Assembly: GCA_007449985.2 (NCBI GenBank)
Contig: VIIQ02000002.1
Coordinates: forward strand, 868,001 to 932,000
From: Desmodesmus armatus
Lineage: Eukaryota; Chlorophyta; Chlorophyceae; Sphaeropleales; Scenedesmaceae
DNA length: 64,000 bases
Direction: 5' to 3'
Shown here: piece by piece, positions 23,901 to 35,798 of the stretch
How positions within the stretch are numbered: position 1 is the first letter of the stretch
Layout: the number at the start of each line of letters is the position of its first letter
Notes under the pieces: generated by a model
The model's database searches: none
Told to the model about the DNA's origin: nothing
The model's input: only the letters and a program-made list of their open reading frames with translations
Made by a program: the position numbers and the translations under genes

Positions 23901-26038
23901 GCTTGAGGCCAGCTGGTGCTGGCATGGCAAGCCTCAGGGCAAATGCAAGTGCAGGCAGTGTGGCGTGTACACATGGGGCACACTGAAAACACAAGCCAGC
24001 GACGTGCATAAACTGGCACCACAACACCTAACGCAGGCGCAAACTGGACAGCTTGACAAAAGCGGCGTGAGCAGCAACAAAAGGCCTGTATCTGCAGGCA
24101 AAGCGACCCCCAGCCTCCCCTGAAAGCTTTGCGCTGGTGGTGCTTGCGCACATCGGATTGCAAACGATCATTGCAGCCGGTCGGCGGGCTGCTGTAGACT
24201 CACCGAGCGAATCACACTGCTGACACCCCACCCCCAACAAGCTCAACACCACTGCCTGCCCCTCAAAATTTGCTCAGCCACATCTGATGCGCAGCAGGAA
24301 ACAAACTGGGGCTGCCTAGCTGAGAACGTGTGAATGTGGCAGACAGCAACGTGTGCAAACTGCACGCAAGCAAGGCAAGCACTTGCCCTTCTGATGGTCG
24401 GGCCTGAAGATGACTCCTGTCTCAGTCAAACACACACGCCCCGTGTGAATGTGGCAGACAGCAACGGCTGTCGCTGATCAGCACACATGTACTGTAGTAC
24501 GAGCGAGCACAGCACGACAAACCGTGGTAAGAGTGAGCACAGCTCAACAGCAAATAGCACCCAAGGGTGCAATGCGCCACTGACAGCAAGCGTGTCAGGA
24601 GCCTGTTGCACGCCTTCCGAGGGAAGGCTAAAGCCCCACAGTGCCTGGCAAGCTGTTCTGGCTGTCTACAGAACCCGCCAACAGCGCCCTGCCCAGGACA
24701 ACCAGCAGCATGGAAAGTATAGCCCAGTCCTGCAAGCCTCCTTTCAACAACCTCCTGTCAACATCTAGCACTGGGGAGCTCAGCCAGAGGCAGCCACGCA
24801 TCGAAATGACTGGTACTGGACCCCAGCCCGCTGTGTTGCACCACAAATCCAAACATCCTGACAGACACTCTACACAATGTGACAGCCCCTCCAAATGCCA
24901 GCACAGTCTGGGTGGCACCACAAGCTGTCTTCTGCCATGTGCATAGGTGCTGCAGAGCAAGGACGTCCTGCCATGCACCTCAGTAGCTCAAGCGCTCATG
25001 CACTACCCAACCCATGCGGCCAGGTTCTTTCTGCAAAGCTGGCAAGCCATGCAGCTGGCACAACAGATTCAGCGCACGCACAACAACAGGAGTAGTATCC
25101 ACAGTATTGCCTGGCCCAATCCCTACCTGTCCCTGCTAAAAGAGCGGGAACTGGGCTTGTGCTGACTGCTACCTAGGACCACAACGATGTACACATGGTC
25201 TCTACCTCTGTATCTGCACAACATACACACAAACCCGCAGGGGCACCCAACAGCTCTGCATCTGGATGACACATAAGCCCTGTAACTGCAATGTGTGTAT
25301 CTCCAATCACACAACCTCTGTATTCATCAACAGACCTGTGCACACCAGCCCAACAAGCACCTAACGGCCGTGGACAAACAGATCCTCCCTGGCCACAAAA
25401 GGTGACAGCAGCTAGCTAGGGGTGTGTGACCTCGGCAGATCCAAGCCCAAACTGGGCACAACACCCCATGCCAGATCTCAACACTGCACACAAGATGCAG
25501 CAGTTGCCAATACGCCACCAAGCCTGCCTTGACACGACATGAGCCACAACTGCCCGAAAAGGGGCTCCCTACTGACTGGAAACACGCTGACCACACCCAA
25601 ACAGCCGGGCCTTGCACAGCCCATCAAATAATTAAGGCAGTGCTACGTAGATTTTCACCAGCTTGGGTGACGCGCAGTGTAGGTAGGTGTTGGTCCCCTG
25701 AGGAAGGGCCTTGTTGCTTTTGGCATGCCTTGAAAGGTGTGCGGACGGCACACAGGGCTGCATTTCATGCAGAACATAACCATCAACACGGCCGAGATGT
25801 CTGCCTGCCTGTCTGCTCAGCATGCCCAAAACCCTGGCAGTGTTCTCCAGGCCAAACCCCAGCCAAACCTCATATCCTGCTCCTACCCTACTGTACTGCA
25901 ATCTTCTCCTTGGTGGGTTCTCACCACTTGAAACCCTTGGCACGACCAGCACAAAATTCGTAAGATATCATGCAGCTCGATTTGTGCGCCAAGGCAACAG
26001 CAGCTGCAATGTAACTTGCAAGCAGCCCCGCCTGCTGC
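20908..26038. other. Five-kilobase region between convergent genes, no supported gene
   Basis: The first ~700 bases are probably the 3' UTR of the large gene; TGTAA lies at 21601-21605. From about 21750 to 25650 the plus strand is rich in A and C (ACACACC, CAACACC runs), unlike the CAG-rich coding parts. Open frames occur on both strands, such as 21917-22627 (+) and 22534-23055 (-), but none has recognisable motifs, splice-phase continuity or the local amino-acid style. It may be decayed repeat sequence and the long 3' UTR of the leftward cyclin gene. No terminal repeats were found by eye. Confidence 0.45.
21601..21605 (+). terminator. Candidate polyadenylation signal TGTAA
   Basis: TGTAA, the consensus chlorophyte poly(A) signal, about 690 bases after the stop of the large IQ/Trp-repeat gene. 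A five-base match is common by chance, so this is only suggestive. Confidence 0.35.
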
Positions 26039-28397
26039 TCAAGCCAACACCATTGGGATCGCGGTGGAGACGTTGCACCAGCAGTCTCCGCCAAACTTGA
26101 TCCTCAGGGGGGACAGCAAGTCATCAGACTGCGCTGGTGCAGGAGAACGCCCTGTGGCCCCAATTGCTGTGGCTCCCAGGCTGAATCCTGCCACCGGGGC
26201 CCCTGCATGTGCCCCAATGCTGTCTGTTGGTCCTGCTGACATCTGTGCTGTGCTGAACAGATCCATGCCAGCAGGCGCAGCAGCAGCGCCTGCTGCAGCC
26301 GCTGCTGCAGTCGCTGAGGCAACTGCGGAGGCGGTGTGCTGGTACGCGATGTGCTGCAGGCGCAGCAAGACAGTCATGCAGGCGGGCAGGTCCTGCGGGC
26401 CACCCGCGCCCATGCAGGCAGACACTGCTGCCTCCATGGCTGGGGTGTGCATGGGGGCGCCCAAAGAGATCTGTGCCAGCAAGAGTGCTGCTGCTGCCTT
26501 GGTGCTGTAAGAGAAGCCGAGGGTGTAGGCATCCAGCATGGACAGCTCGCAGAGGTACATCGCAAGGGACAGCACAGCGGGGGTCACAACCCCACTGCAC
26601 ACCTGCAGGACCAAGCATCGGCAGAGCAGAAGCACCAAGACAAGGGTGGCAGTCAGGACAGCGTTCATGCACAAGCGCACACAAACCCATGCAGCTGCAT
26701 GCAGCAAGCGTGGCTGCCTGAGCAAGCGGCATGCCGACAATGGTTCCCAGGACATGCAGGAAGAACCGAGTGAAACCCATGCACACTGAGGTTTTGCCGG
26801 GCTGGCAGCTGCTGTGTGCTGAGCCAGGTGCCTTGCCTGTGCCAGCAGGTGCAGGAAGGTGTAGCAGCTGGGCCCTGACAGGCCAAAGTCCAGCACGTTG
26901 AGGATGATCCGCTCCATGCGCAGCAGGTCTGTCGGCTGCAGGACAACAGCAGCAGCAGGAGGCATGTGAGGAGAGCGCCTTGCACAAGGTCAACATCACA
27001 CAGCAACTAGCTAGCTAGCCAGGAAACACGTGCAGCGTCCGCTCTGGTGGGCATCTTCACAACCTTGCACAGATGGCAGATCGCTGTGCAGATCGCTGAG
27101 AAGGGCATACGGCACCTTCCCAGGCAGGGCTTCCTGCGCTGTGATGTACTGCCACACGTGCAGCACAGCAGGCTCTAAGCGCTGAGCTCATCAAAGTCAG
27201 CAGCGCTGGACTGCTGAAACAGCTGGCGCATGTCGATTGCCAGCCCACCTGGAAGTGGTTGGCTGTCACTGCGCACAGCTGCTCCACGGAAGGCGCCGCC
27301 ACCTCCAGGTCTTTTGAGGCCAGCAGGATGCAGCCCACAGCCAGCAACTGCAGCACGCAGCGAGGAACCTCCTGCAAAAGGCAGCACAGCATGCTTGTCG
27401 GCATCTGCCTGACTGTGCTGGCAGCAGCAGCACTGCTGTGGATGCTGATTCTCTGCACGCATGGCGCTGCCCCATGGACGCGCAATGGGCCTGCATGTGC
27501 TGCTGTACACAAGCAGCGTCACTATCACTCAAACTGATTCAGAACGCAACCATCGTCCCTGTGGCCCGTCATACTGAACTGGGCCCAAAGGATCAGGAAG
27601 GCAGCCCCACCTCGGCCACGGAACCCAGGAAGCGGTCCAGGAGCAGCACAGCCATGTGCAGGGTCTCCTGCTGCAGCCTGAACTCCTCAGCAACCTCCAC
27701 CATCCAGCTGACCACGATCATGCGAGCCCCTGGGTCTGTGGGCTCAGCGCCTGTGTACTGCTGCTGGCTGATTAGCTCCAGCTGGAGTTTGTGCTCCACC
27801 AGCATCTGCTGCCTGCAAGATCCCAGCACACCCATGGTCAGGAAGATGCATCCGCGGATTCTAGCTCCTAGGTCGTGGAAACACACCCTGCCACACCAAA
27901 TGGGGCTGGTCACTGTGGGTGGGATTACTGGCACTGTTGGTGACCCTGCTGTGCGTCCAGCGCACCTGAACATGCGGACCACCGAGAGCCGGTCTTCATA
28001 CTGGTCACCAGTGGCACACGTTTGCGTCGACGTGTCGCCCTCAGGCCAATTGGGCTCGCTTGAGTCGGGGGCCAGTTCAAGACTGCTGTGCGAGCCAACG
28101 CTCACACCTACATACGTTTCCTGCACGCATAGCCAACGAATACACTGTCAGCCTGGTTCTGGAAGGTGCGGATGCGCTGCGGACCCACACAGGAAGGAAT
28201 CTCGAAGGTTGATCACTTGGAGCGGTTGATGCGACGCAACCCACACACAGGCACATTGCGCTCCAAGGCCCCTAAGACTGACACAAGTACCTCCAGGCCA
28301 CATGGAACGAAGCTTCACTCACCGTTGAAAGCTCGCTGTGGCAAGGCGATGCGATGCTTCCAGCTGTGCAGCCGTGCGTCTGCCCTGTGTAAACCAT
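26039..28397 (-). CDS. A/B-type cyclin
   Basis: Six exons, 28397-28323, 28120-27966, 27812-27611, 27371-27249, 26935-26837 and 26602-26039, close in phase to 405 residues. Cyclins bind and activate cyclin-dependent kinases. The N-terminal cyclin box (~80-185) shows SWMVEVAEEFRLQQETLHMA, LLLDRFLG and VLQLLAVGCILLASKDLEV, with the CDK-contacting Lys in ASK. The Glu of MERIILNVLDFGL is also present. The cyclin C domain follows (LAMYLCELSMLDAYT...KAAAALLLA). Oddities: the MRAIL helix reads ARMIV; the ~75-residue N-terminus has no RxxL destruction box or KEN box; the C-terminal ~110 residues are Ala/Gly-rich. The fifth intron begins with GC (CAG/GCAAGG), and GT alternatives break the frame. A or B class cannot be settled by eye. 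Confidence 0.9.
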
Positions 28398-30968
28398 GTG
28401 ACGACCCCACACCAAACTCTCGACTACAATAAGGAATGAAGCACCAAAAATGCTGGCGCTAGTGCGACCAACGGAAGTGTCAAAGTCCCATCTTGTGCAA
28501 CAAAGAACATACCCAAACCTGCCACACCTGCGATTGGCGTGTGTCTGAGGGGGGCTGGCAGCACAGGAACCCTAATGGAGGTTTCGTGTTTTTGCACTCA
28601 TAGTCCCTGACCATTGCCAGAAATTGAAATGATAGCCAAAACGATTTCAGAATCTTACAACATCCCCAATCAACACGCTAGCTGGCCCGATTGGGGCTTC
28701 CGACGTGTTCCAGTGTCCACCCCAGCCAGTGCCCCATCTGGCTGTATGATGAATCTTGGAAGACAGATGTATGCTTTGGACTGTATACACGCTCACCTGA
28801 GGTGCCCCTGAAGGACGGTGCAACATGGGGGGGGGGAGGGCGGCGCTAATCAGGGGTGGCGGATGGGGGTGATAATCGGGGGCGGGGTTGATTGCCATAG
28901 CTAGTGCCGCCCACCACGGACCCTGTATCAGTTTTACTTAATCACCCAGCTACGTTTCATGTTCAAAATCAGCTGCAGCAGCAGCACAGGCCCAGCACAA
29001 TGACGGTCACTTCCAGCAGGCACCTTAGCACCAGCTGCCGTGCGCACATTACCCGTTGGTTGGTGGTTGCCATAGCCTGGATGATTAGAGTCACAGCCCT
29101 TTGAGCCCTGTCACATACTGACACGGCAGGTATATGTGACTGCATAACTTCCGGCCCAAATCTTTGGCAACGCTGAGACTGAGGGGTCCCTACACTATAT
29201 CTCATCGCATGCATACTCCGTACACTGATGGAATTATATTCAGGAATCCGAAAGTACATCACAACCGTTACTGCAGTGGTACTGGCTCTTGCGTAATTGC
29301 AGAAAGCAACTCAGCACAGTCGACTCCATACTGCTGTGCAGGCACCACAAGGACACCCGGCACCAAATAAACACTAGAATATTGTGGTATTAATATCACG
29401 CAGTGGCTTCCATGTCTCAACTCAGCACCCTCCGCCGCTGTCAACAAAGCGGGTCATGCAGGCCCTGCCCCCTGAGGGGGTAAATGCTGGTGCACAGCAT
29501 CCAGCTACACCAACATGGAGATGTCAAAGGCAACTGCTTACAGTCCACGAAGCACAACGCCTTGAGCCAAGTGATGAGCACAACTGCCCTGCTCTAGGCA
29601 GGACACCCAACAAACCCACGGCAACTTACTCGCAACGCACCCAAATTGGGGGACATAGCAGAGCAAACAATGTAGTAACAAAGTAGCTGACGGGCAATAG
29701 AGCAGTCAGGGTTTTGCCCCAGCCCTGCATGTCTCACCACACCTCATGCCCCATCACCAATGTATCTACAGCTGTGAACACACAAACAGAGGGACACCCA
29801 ACCAGCCAAAACCTCGGCCCCAAGCTGTCCCCATCAGGTGAGTGCCACTGCGCACGCCCAACAGAGGATGGGACAACGCAAGGCTTACAGCTGCTGTATA
29901 CCGCAACACGATACAGACATCTGCACAACCCACAACTTGCGCCATGCTGGCGACATGCACCAGGAACGGCTTGAGTGCAAGGGCACCCATGGAAGCAATC
30001 TGGTGTCACCTGGCATATGTGCACTGTACTGCAGGCTATTGTACACAGGCATCACATGAAGCTGGTGTCATACCAGCAGCCATGATGGTGAGGCACAGGT
30101 GGGTCAACATTGGGCCGCATGATAGCTCAGCTGGCCCACACTAAGCCCTGTCGGCCGAGGGTGACACTTGCGCCTGGAACCTCAAACCAGGAAAAGACCT
30201 GGCTGCATCCATTGCCAACCCATACCCCTGCACCACCACCCATCTGCAGGCTGCACGAGCAGCCTTGACGGCCCATGTGGCTCATTGCAATGACGTGGGC
30301 TCACGCCTTGACCAATGCAAGCCAATTGTGCTTGCTGCTGGTTGTGTCCCAACCCACGACCCCAATCGGGGCACGATCAGAGCAGACCAGTCTGCTGGCC
30401 AACTGCACACCAACCCAGCGGAGGGGTGGATGCTGGCCTTGCAGTATGCCCACAGCCATCCACTGATCAAGCAGGTTGGCTGCCCAACATGTCAACAAAG
30501 TTGCCATCCCCAGCCAGTGAGCCAGAGACAACCCCCTCCAGCACCTTGCAGTGCAGGACAGCCGGTAGGATCCCAATCATGCACGGAAAAGCATGCACCA
30601 AACAACCCCCACACCATCCCAAACCACCCAATGTGCGCACCTTGCAGCAAGCGCCACAACTGCGGCACACACGCCGTACCGACACTGTTACTACAGCAAC
30701 ACATGTGCATAGTCTCATACGCCTGCTATACTACAAAGCAACACCTTCCTACAGCCTTGAACATCATGCGATCACTGTAGGGGCAGTCATACTGCATAGC
30801 CACGCCCTGTGGCAGCACAAATAGGGCCAACAGCCAGCAAACACACGTACAGCAGCAGCCAACAGGCTAGCTGATATTCCTGCAGCAGATAGTAAGCGAT
30901 ACATGGCCTGGAGCAGGCCGTACACAGACAGCACCCAGCTTCTGCCAGGTTGTTGTGACCTCAGCTAC
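28398..30968. other. Region between cyclin promoter and transporter 3' end, no supported gene
   Basis: 28398-~28600 should hold the cyclin promoter. 28827-28836 is a run of ten G. 29150-29420 is unusually AT-rich (ACACTATATC, GGAATTATATTCAGG). 29700-30900 is A/C-rich on the plus strand like 21750-25650 and is probably the long 3' UTR of the leftward transporter plus intergenic sequence. Frames such as 30265-30780 (+) and 30467-30718 (-) overlap each other and show no family features. Confidence 0.45.
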
Positions 30969-33900
30969 TCAGACATCACTATCTGGCAGCAGCGGCTGTT
31001 GCAACGACCTAGAGCTGCTGCTACTGCCATGGTCTGCTGTACCAGCGAATCCAGGCGCGGCATACCAAGCAGCACCTGGTGTCTGCCGCTGCTGCTGCCG
31101 TTGTGCTGGCCGCGCTCGGCCAGGTGACTGTGGAGCATCTTGGCTGTGCCGCTGCTGCTGCTGTGGCTGCTGGTCCCTGAGCTGCATCTGGTCACTCATG
31201 ACAGACTCCGTATCAGATGCAGGGCTGTCAACAACCACCAGCACACAGCGGTCCCGTTGACAGCTGCAGTCCTTAACCGCACCCGTATCAGACCCCTCTG
31301 GGGACTGATCGTTCCCAGATGCACGGCCCTGCTGCTTCCTGCAGTGCGGACGGCCTCTGCACACCCTGCACACAGCATCTTCTGCGTCCTCCCCTGCTAG
31401 CAACCAAGCCCTGCTGGCGTCAGTGTCGCTGTCCTCAGACCCTGCTGTTGCGTAGTGGTGGCTGCTGCTGCTGTCGTCGCATGCTGCTTCATGATGGATC
31501 TTGGCTGCGTCTGCTGGGATAGAGGCAGCCACTGCTGCAGCAACAACTGTGAGGGCACATGTCGTCCTGCAGCAGCGAAACAAAGCAGCAGCCATGTTGA
31601 TCAGAACCTGGCTATTTGCTATCTGCGGCAACAGGAGTGCCACTCATACATAATCCAGGCCTGGACCTGGCTGGCCCGCTTGTTCGCCACACAGCAGACA
31701 GCAACAGCAGCACAAAAACAACACCTGACATGTATGATAGCCATGACCCTCTTTGACCTCCATACTGCCAAAAACCCTTATCCCATGCCGCCTAAAAAAA
31801 GCCTCATCAGCACACTACGCCTAGGCAAATCCACTCACCAGAACACAATGGAGGGCTTGTACCCCAGCGCACCATCTGCTGTGGTGCTCATGGCAAACAG
31901 CTGGGCAAGCCCCAGTGGGCCCACACCTGCAGCCACCGCCCTGATGCCTGCAAGAGCCCCCTGCACCAAACCCTGCTGCTCAGGGCTGGCATGAGTGGAC
32001 TTGAGGCTGGAAATGGCTGGGAAGCTCACACCAGCAAAGGCTGAGAGGGACACTGCAGCGGTGGCTTGCCACTTGGCCGAGGACAGGGACAGCAGGGCTT
32101 GCTCGGTGATGGAGAACATGAGCCCAAACACCAGCAGGCGCCGCTCGCCAAGGAGCTTGGACAAGGACGGGAGCAGCATCGCCTGCAGCAAAGACAGGCA
32201 AAGAGCAGTGCATGCAAAGTCTGTTTCAGATACTCACACTTTCAGAGTGGCTTGTGTGCCTGCTAAAACACCACCGGCTGTGATGGGGGTACAGTAACCC
32301 CCACCCCATCATGTAAGGCCTTGACATGCTGGCTTTCAACCAGGCATGCATATCCGCAGTCATGCTGCTGACCAGGACCAGGCGTCATAGACCGTCCACT
32401 GCCGCCCAGCAGCATAGCCGCTCACCTGCACCACAAAGTTTCCTGCACCCAGGACTGTGATCAGCACAGCCTGGTCTGCAGTGTTGAACCCAGCACCAGC
32501 TGCAGGTACTGCAGCAGCATGTCCTGAATACCCTGCAGCACATACACCGGAAAAATGTTGAGCACAAAGCACAGCAACATCCCAGTGCTACGGCATGCAG
32601 CCTCCCAAAGTACCAATGCCAGCAAGCAGCTTGAGATATGCCGAGGTCGGGCAGAGTGCCCAGTCCTCACTGCCAGACAACCTGGGGGGGGGGGACTTAG
32701 GAGGTGCTGTGCTTCTGCAACCGATGCACAGCACAGCTGCACAAAGACCACAGCATGCCAAGCATCATCAGCCTCAGCATCATCAGCCAAAAATTTTGCT
32801 GGTGCATTACAGCCCCTGCAGCAGCAGGCTCACCTCACTGACAACGCCCACAATTGCCATGCAGAGGGCCAGGCGCCTGAACATGCTGCTGCTGTTGATC
32901 AGGGCCCAGCTGCGCCCCAAGCTGTGGAACATGTCAAGCGGCCGCCGCCTGCGTGCTGCTGCCGTTGCCACTGCAGCAGGCGAGGCACTCAGGCCTGCTG
33001 CCGCTGCAGCAGTGCCGCTCGGAGCCGAATGCAGCCCAGGCGGGCCTGCAGGGGGGTACAACACGCCACAACCACAACAAACATGCGTCAGCGCTTGTCA
33101 AAGTGTGCCGCAAGACGCCCGAAAACGTGTTTTAACAAAAACGGCAGCTGTGCAGGAGAGGCCTGGTACAGTCAGCAGGGCGCCAGCACCACAACATCAC
33201 AGCCCAAGACAGTGCTGTGGAAACAGGCGTGGCAAACAGGCAGCGATCACAAGCGAACAGGCAGAACCTGCAGGAGAGCCCAATGCATTACACTCAGCGG
33301 ATTGTGCATGGCATGTTCAGCAGTTTGTGCATGGCATGAGACGCAAGACCCTGAGACCGACTCACCCTGCAGTGCTTCGGGTTTGGGGCGGCAAGACTCT
33401 GGCAGTGCCACCGCGATCAGCAGGAGTGCTGCAACCATGGACACCATGGCTGCTGCTGCACCATTCACAGCACCAAGAATGCTGCCGATGGTTGGGCCTA
33501 TCAAGAACCTGCAAGCAAGGGCCCACAAACATGTCATCATGCAGTGCCTGCCAAGACAGCAGCTGGGGAACTTACAACCACGACAAACCTCAAAGGCAGG
33601 CTGGCCGGCCTGTCTGACAGTGAGGCGGCTGGACAGGGAGTGCAACAACGGAGGCACGCCTCATAGCGTGCTGTAAGCTGTTGGTGCCTGCATATGGTGC
33701 ACAAAAGCACAGCGGCAGATGCTGTGCCCAACAATCAAGCACAATCTGCTTGAGCTGAGGTGGGTTAGCCCGGCTGATACTCACGAGACGCTGAATGAAG
33801 CTGTGACCAGGCCAAAGCCAGATGTGCGCAGTTCAGGGCGCAGCACATCCGCCGTGTAGCTCAGGAAAGAAATGATGGGGGCAACCACTGCTGTCAAGGC

Positions 33901-35446
33901 ATTGAGTGGGTAGTACCTGGGTGGGTACAGCACCAACATCACAGCACAGCACAGCACCAACATCACAGCACAGCAGCACAAGGCAGGTGGGCAGCTGCTA
34001 ACACAGCCCAGGTCGGCTGACAGCAGATGTCATAGGCATGGTCAACACACTCACTTCCAGTGAAAAGGACATCTACTAGCGGCCTTCACACACCCTTGCT
34101 GTTTCCCTAAAATTTAAGAAAACAGCAATCACAAGCATGACCAAGAATCCAGCAGCTTCTTGGGTCCCTGCACTTGCTACAGAGCGCAACCACAGTGCAA
34201 GGCACCCACACCCTGTCCTTGCTGCCGCACCAACCAGCAGACCCGCTCACCAAATGAATGATGTGTTGTGTGTGATGTGGCTCCAGATGGCCCCCACAGG
34301 CATGAGCCCCAGTGTGATGCCCACCAGCATGAAGGGCTTGCGGCCCAGCCTGTCACTGAGGTCACCAACCAGCGGGGCGAAGAAGAAGCCCAGGAAGGTG
34401 TTGGCCACCAGGCTGTTCAGGCTGGCCCAACGAACAACATCCGCATGGGCAGCCTGCGCAGGGGAAGAGAAGGGTATCATCAACAGAAGACACATAGGCA
34501 ATCAAAGGAAGGAAGATAGGCGGAGGTTGAGGTTGGACAGTGCGGCATGGTTCCAAAGTGATTATGGTGAGGGGTTGCGTCAGCTGTGCAGGTTCCTTCA
34601 GCAATGAACACACCGTCCAAGAGGTCAGCCAAGCTAGAGGAGAGGGGGAGCAGGAGAGGGGGAGTGTGGGTAGCAGAACTTGCCATTGGATAGGTGGGTT
34701 GCTAGCGGTAATGTTGGAGCCTTGGGGATGGTCCCAGAGGCGACAGCGCAGAGCTGAATGGTGACTTAGGGGGGGGGGGCAAACACCTTGTGCCAAACAG
34801 GAAGAACAGCCCCAACTGCTCTGCAGCTGTTGTGCAGCTGCCTCACCTGGCATGCCTGAGGTTGATCAGCTAAGCTGTAATCTTCACAGTCAATGGGGTG
34901 TCCAGCGTGCCAGGAGGCAAAGTAATTTGTTGCCAGCTGGGGCAGGGCTGGCAGGATTATTGACAAACCCTGCATTGGGATGGACACACGGAGGAACCAC
35001 AGGACAGGTGTCAAGAGGGAGGTGCTACAGCTTGCCAATTATGCGTGGATCTGTCCAGCTGGCTATCTCAAGGAAACGGCAGTCCTCATGTGAAGCACAC
35101 TGACCACAAGCCACACCATGCATGTGCATATGGACAGGGTGTTCCAATCTAACGCCTGCCTCCATACCGGAGCCAATGCAGGGTCTGTTGCGTGAAAGCA
35201 CAATCTTGGCTCCACAAAGCTGTGCCCAAGGAGACTTGACAGCAGACGCAGAGCATGACATCACCACTGATCATCACCATCCTCACCAGCTGCTCAGCTA
35301 TTACGCGGTGCCGGGCATGCCGTGCCAAGCAGACTCACCAGACTGAACAGAAAGCATGCCAACAGCAGGACGTACAGCTTGCTCCGCCACACAGTGCTGA
35401 GCAGGGACTCAGCCCTGCCTGCTGCATGTTCGCCGGCCCTAGCCAT
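30969..35446 (-). CDS. MFS transporter, MFSD14/HIAT1-like, with one-base frame lesion
   Basis: Nine exons: 35446-35339, 34969-34847, 34453-34251, 33916-33785, 33508-33366, 33045-32834, 32532-32426, 32182-31839, 31566-30969. With one missing base in exon 7 restored, every phase closes to 656 residues. It is a major facilitator superfamily transporter; substrate unknown. TM1 is at ~25-50 (KLYVLLLACFLFSLGLSIIL). The signature loop GDLSDRLGRKPF lies at ~107-118 between TM2 and TM3. The second half is closest to MFSD14/HIAT1 proteins: FPAISSLKSTHASPEQQGLVQG and AGIRAVAAGVGPLGLAQLF are diagnostic. The last exon encodes ~200 mostly hydrophilic Ser/Gln-rich residues ending LQQPLLPDSDV, a possible dileucine sorting signal (inference). 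Exon 7 reads LQYLQLVLG in one frame and FNTADQAVLITVLGAG in the next. Confidence 0.9.
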
Positions 35447-35798
35447 CCCGGGAAAGCAACGGACTCTCAGCTAGATTGCATTGGACTATATAGAAGCGAG
35501 GGCAGGATGCATCAACTCAACTGCACACCCTTGGACAAGAACGTGGTCACAACGGTTTTGCTGCTGCTGCTTGTGATGTACGCATGGAGGTTCCCAGCAG
35601 CCTAAGTATCATATTATGACTCCCAAAACAAATCATGAAACCTTGGCGCGCTGGTCAAAGACTTTGGGAGGTTTGTCAACTTGAATGACAATGCAACAGC
35701 CTGGTGCGCACTGACCTCACACATGCGAGCAGGTCGTCATGGTGTGCCGCAACAACTACTTACTTCAGGATCACCACCCCAAAACAACCAGAAGAAGC
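35447..35798. other. Short intergenic region
   Basis: About 350 bases between the start of the transporter and the stop of LTV1, both on the minus strand. It should contain the transporter promoter and LTV1 3' UTR. No distinct element seen apart from an AT-rich patch near 35607-35640. Confidence 0.4.

Noticed and set aside
27883..27900. Alternative cyclin exon reading CGRVCFHDLGARIRG upstream of QQMLVEH
   Set aside because: Splicing from 27966 to 27812 joins RMF to RQQMLVEH in phase and matches the cyclin layout, so 27813-27965 is treated as intron.
30265..30824. Overlapping 170-codon frames on the plus strand
   Set aside because: Two frames on the same strand and several on the other are open at once, which is what A/C-rich non-coding DNA produces here.
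32555..33676. 373-codon open frame on the plus strand
   Set aside because: It is the antisense of well-supported transporter exons and introns; no motif of its own.
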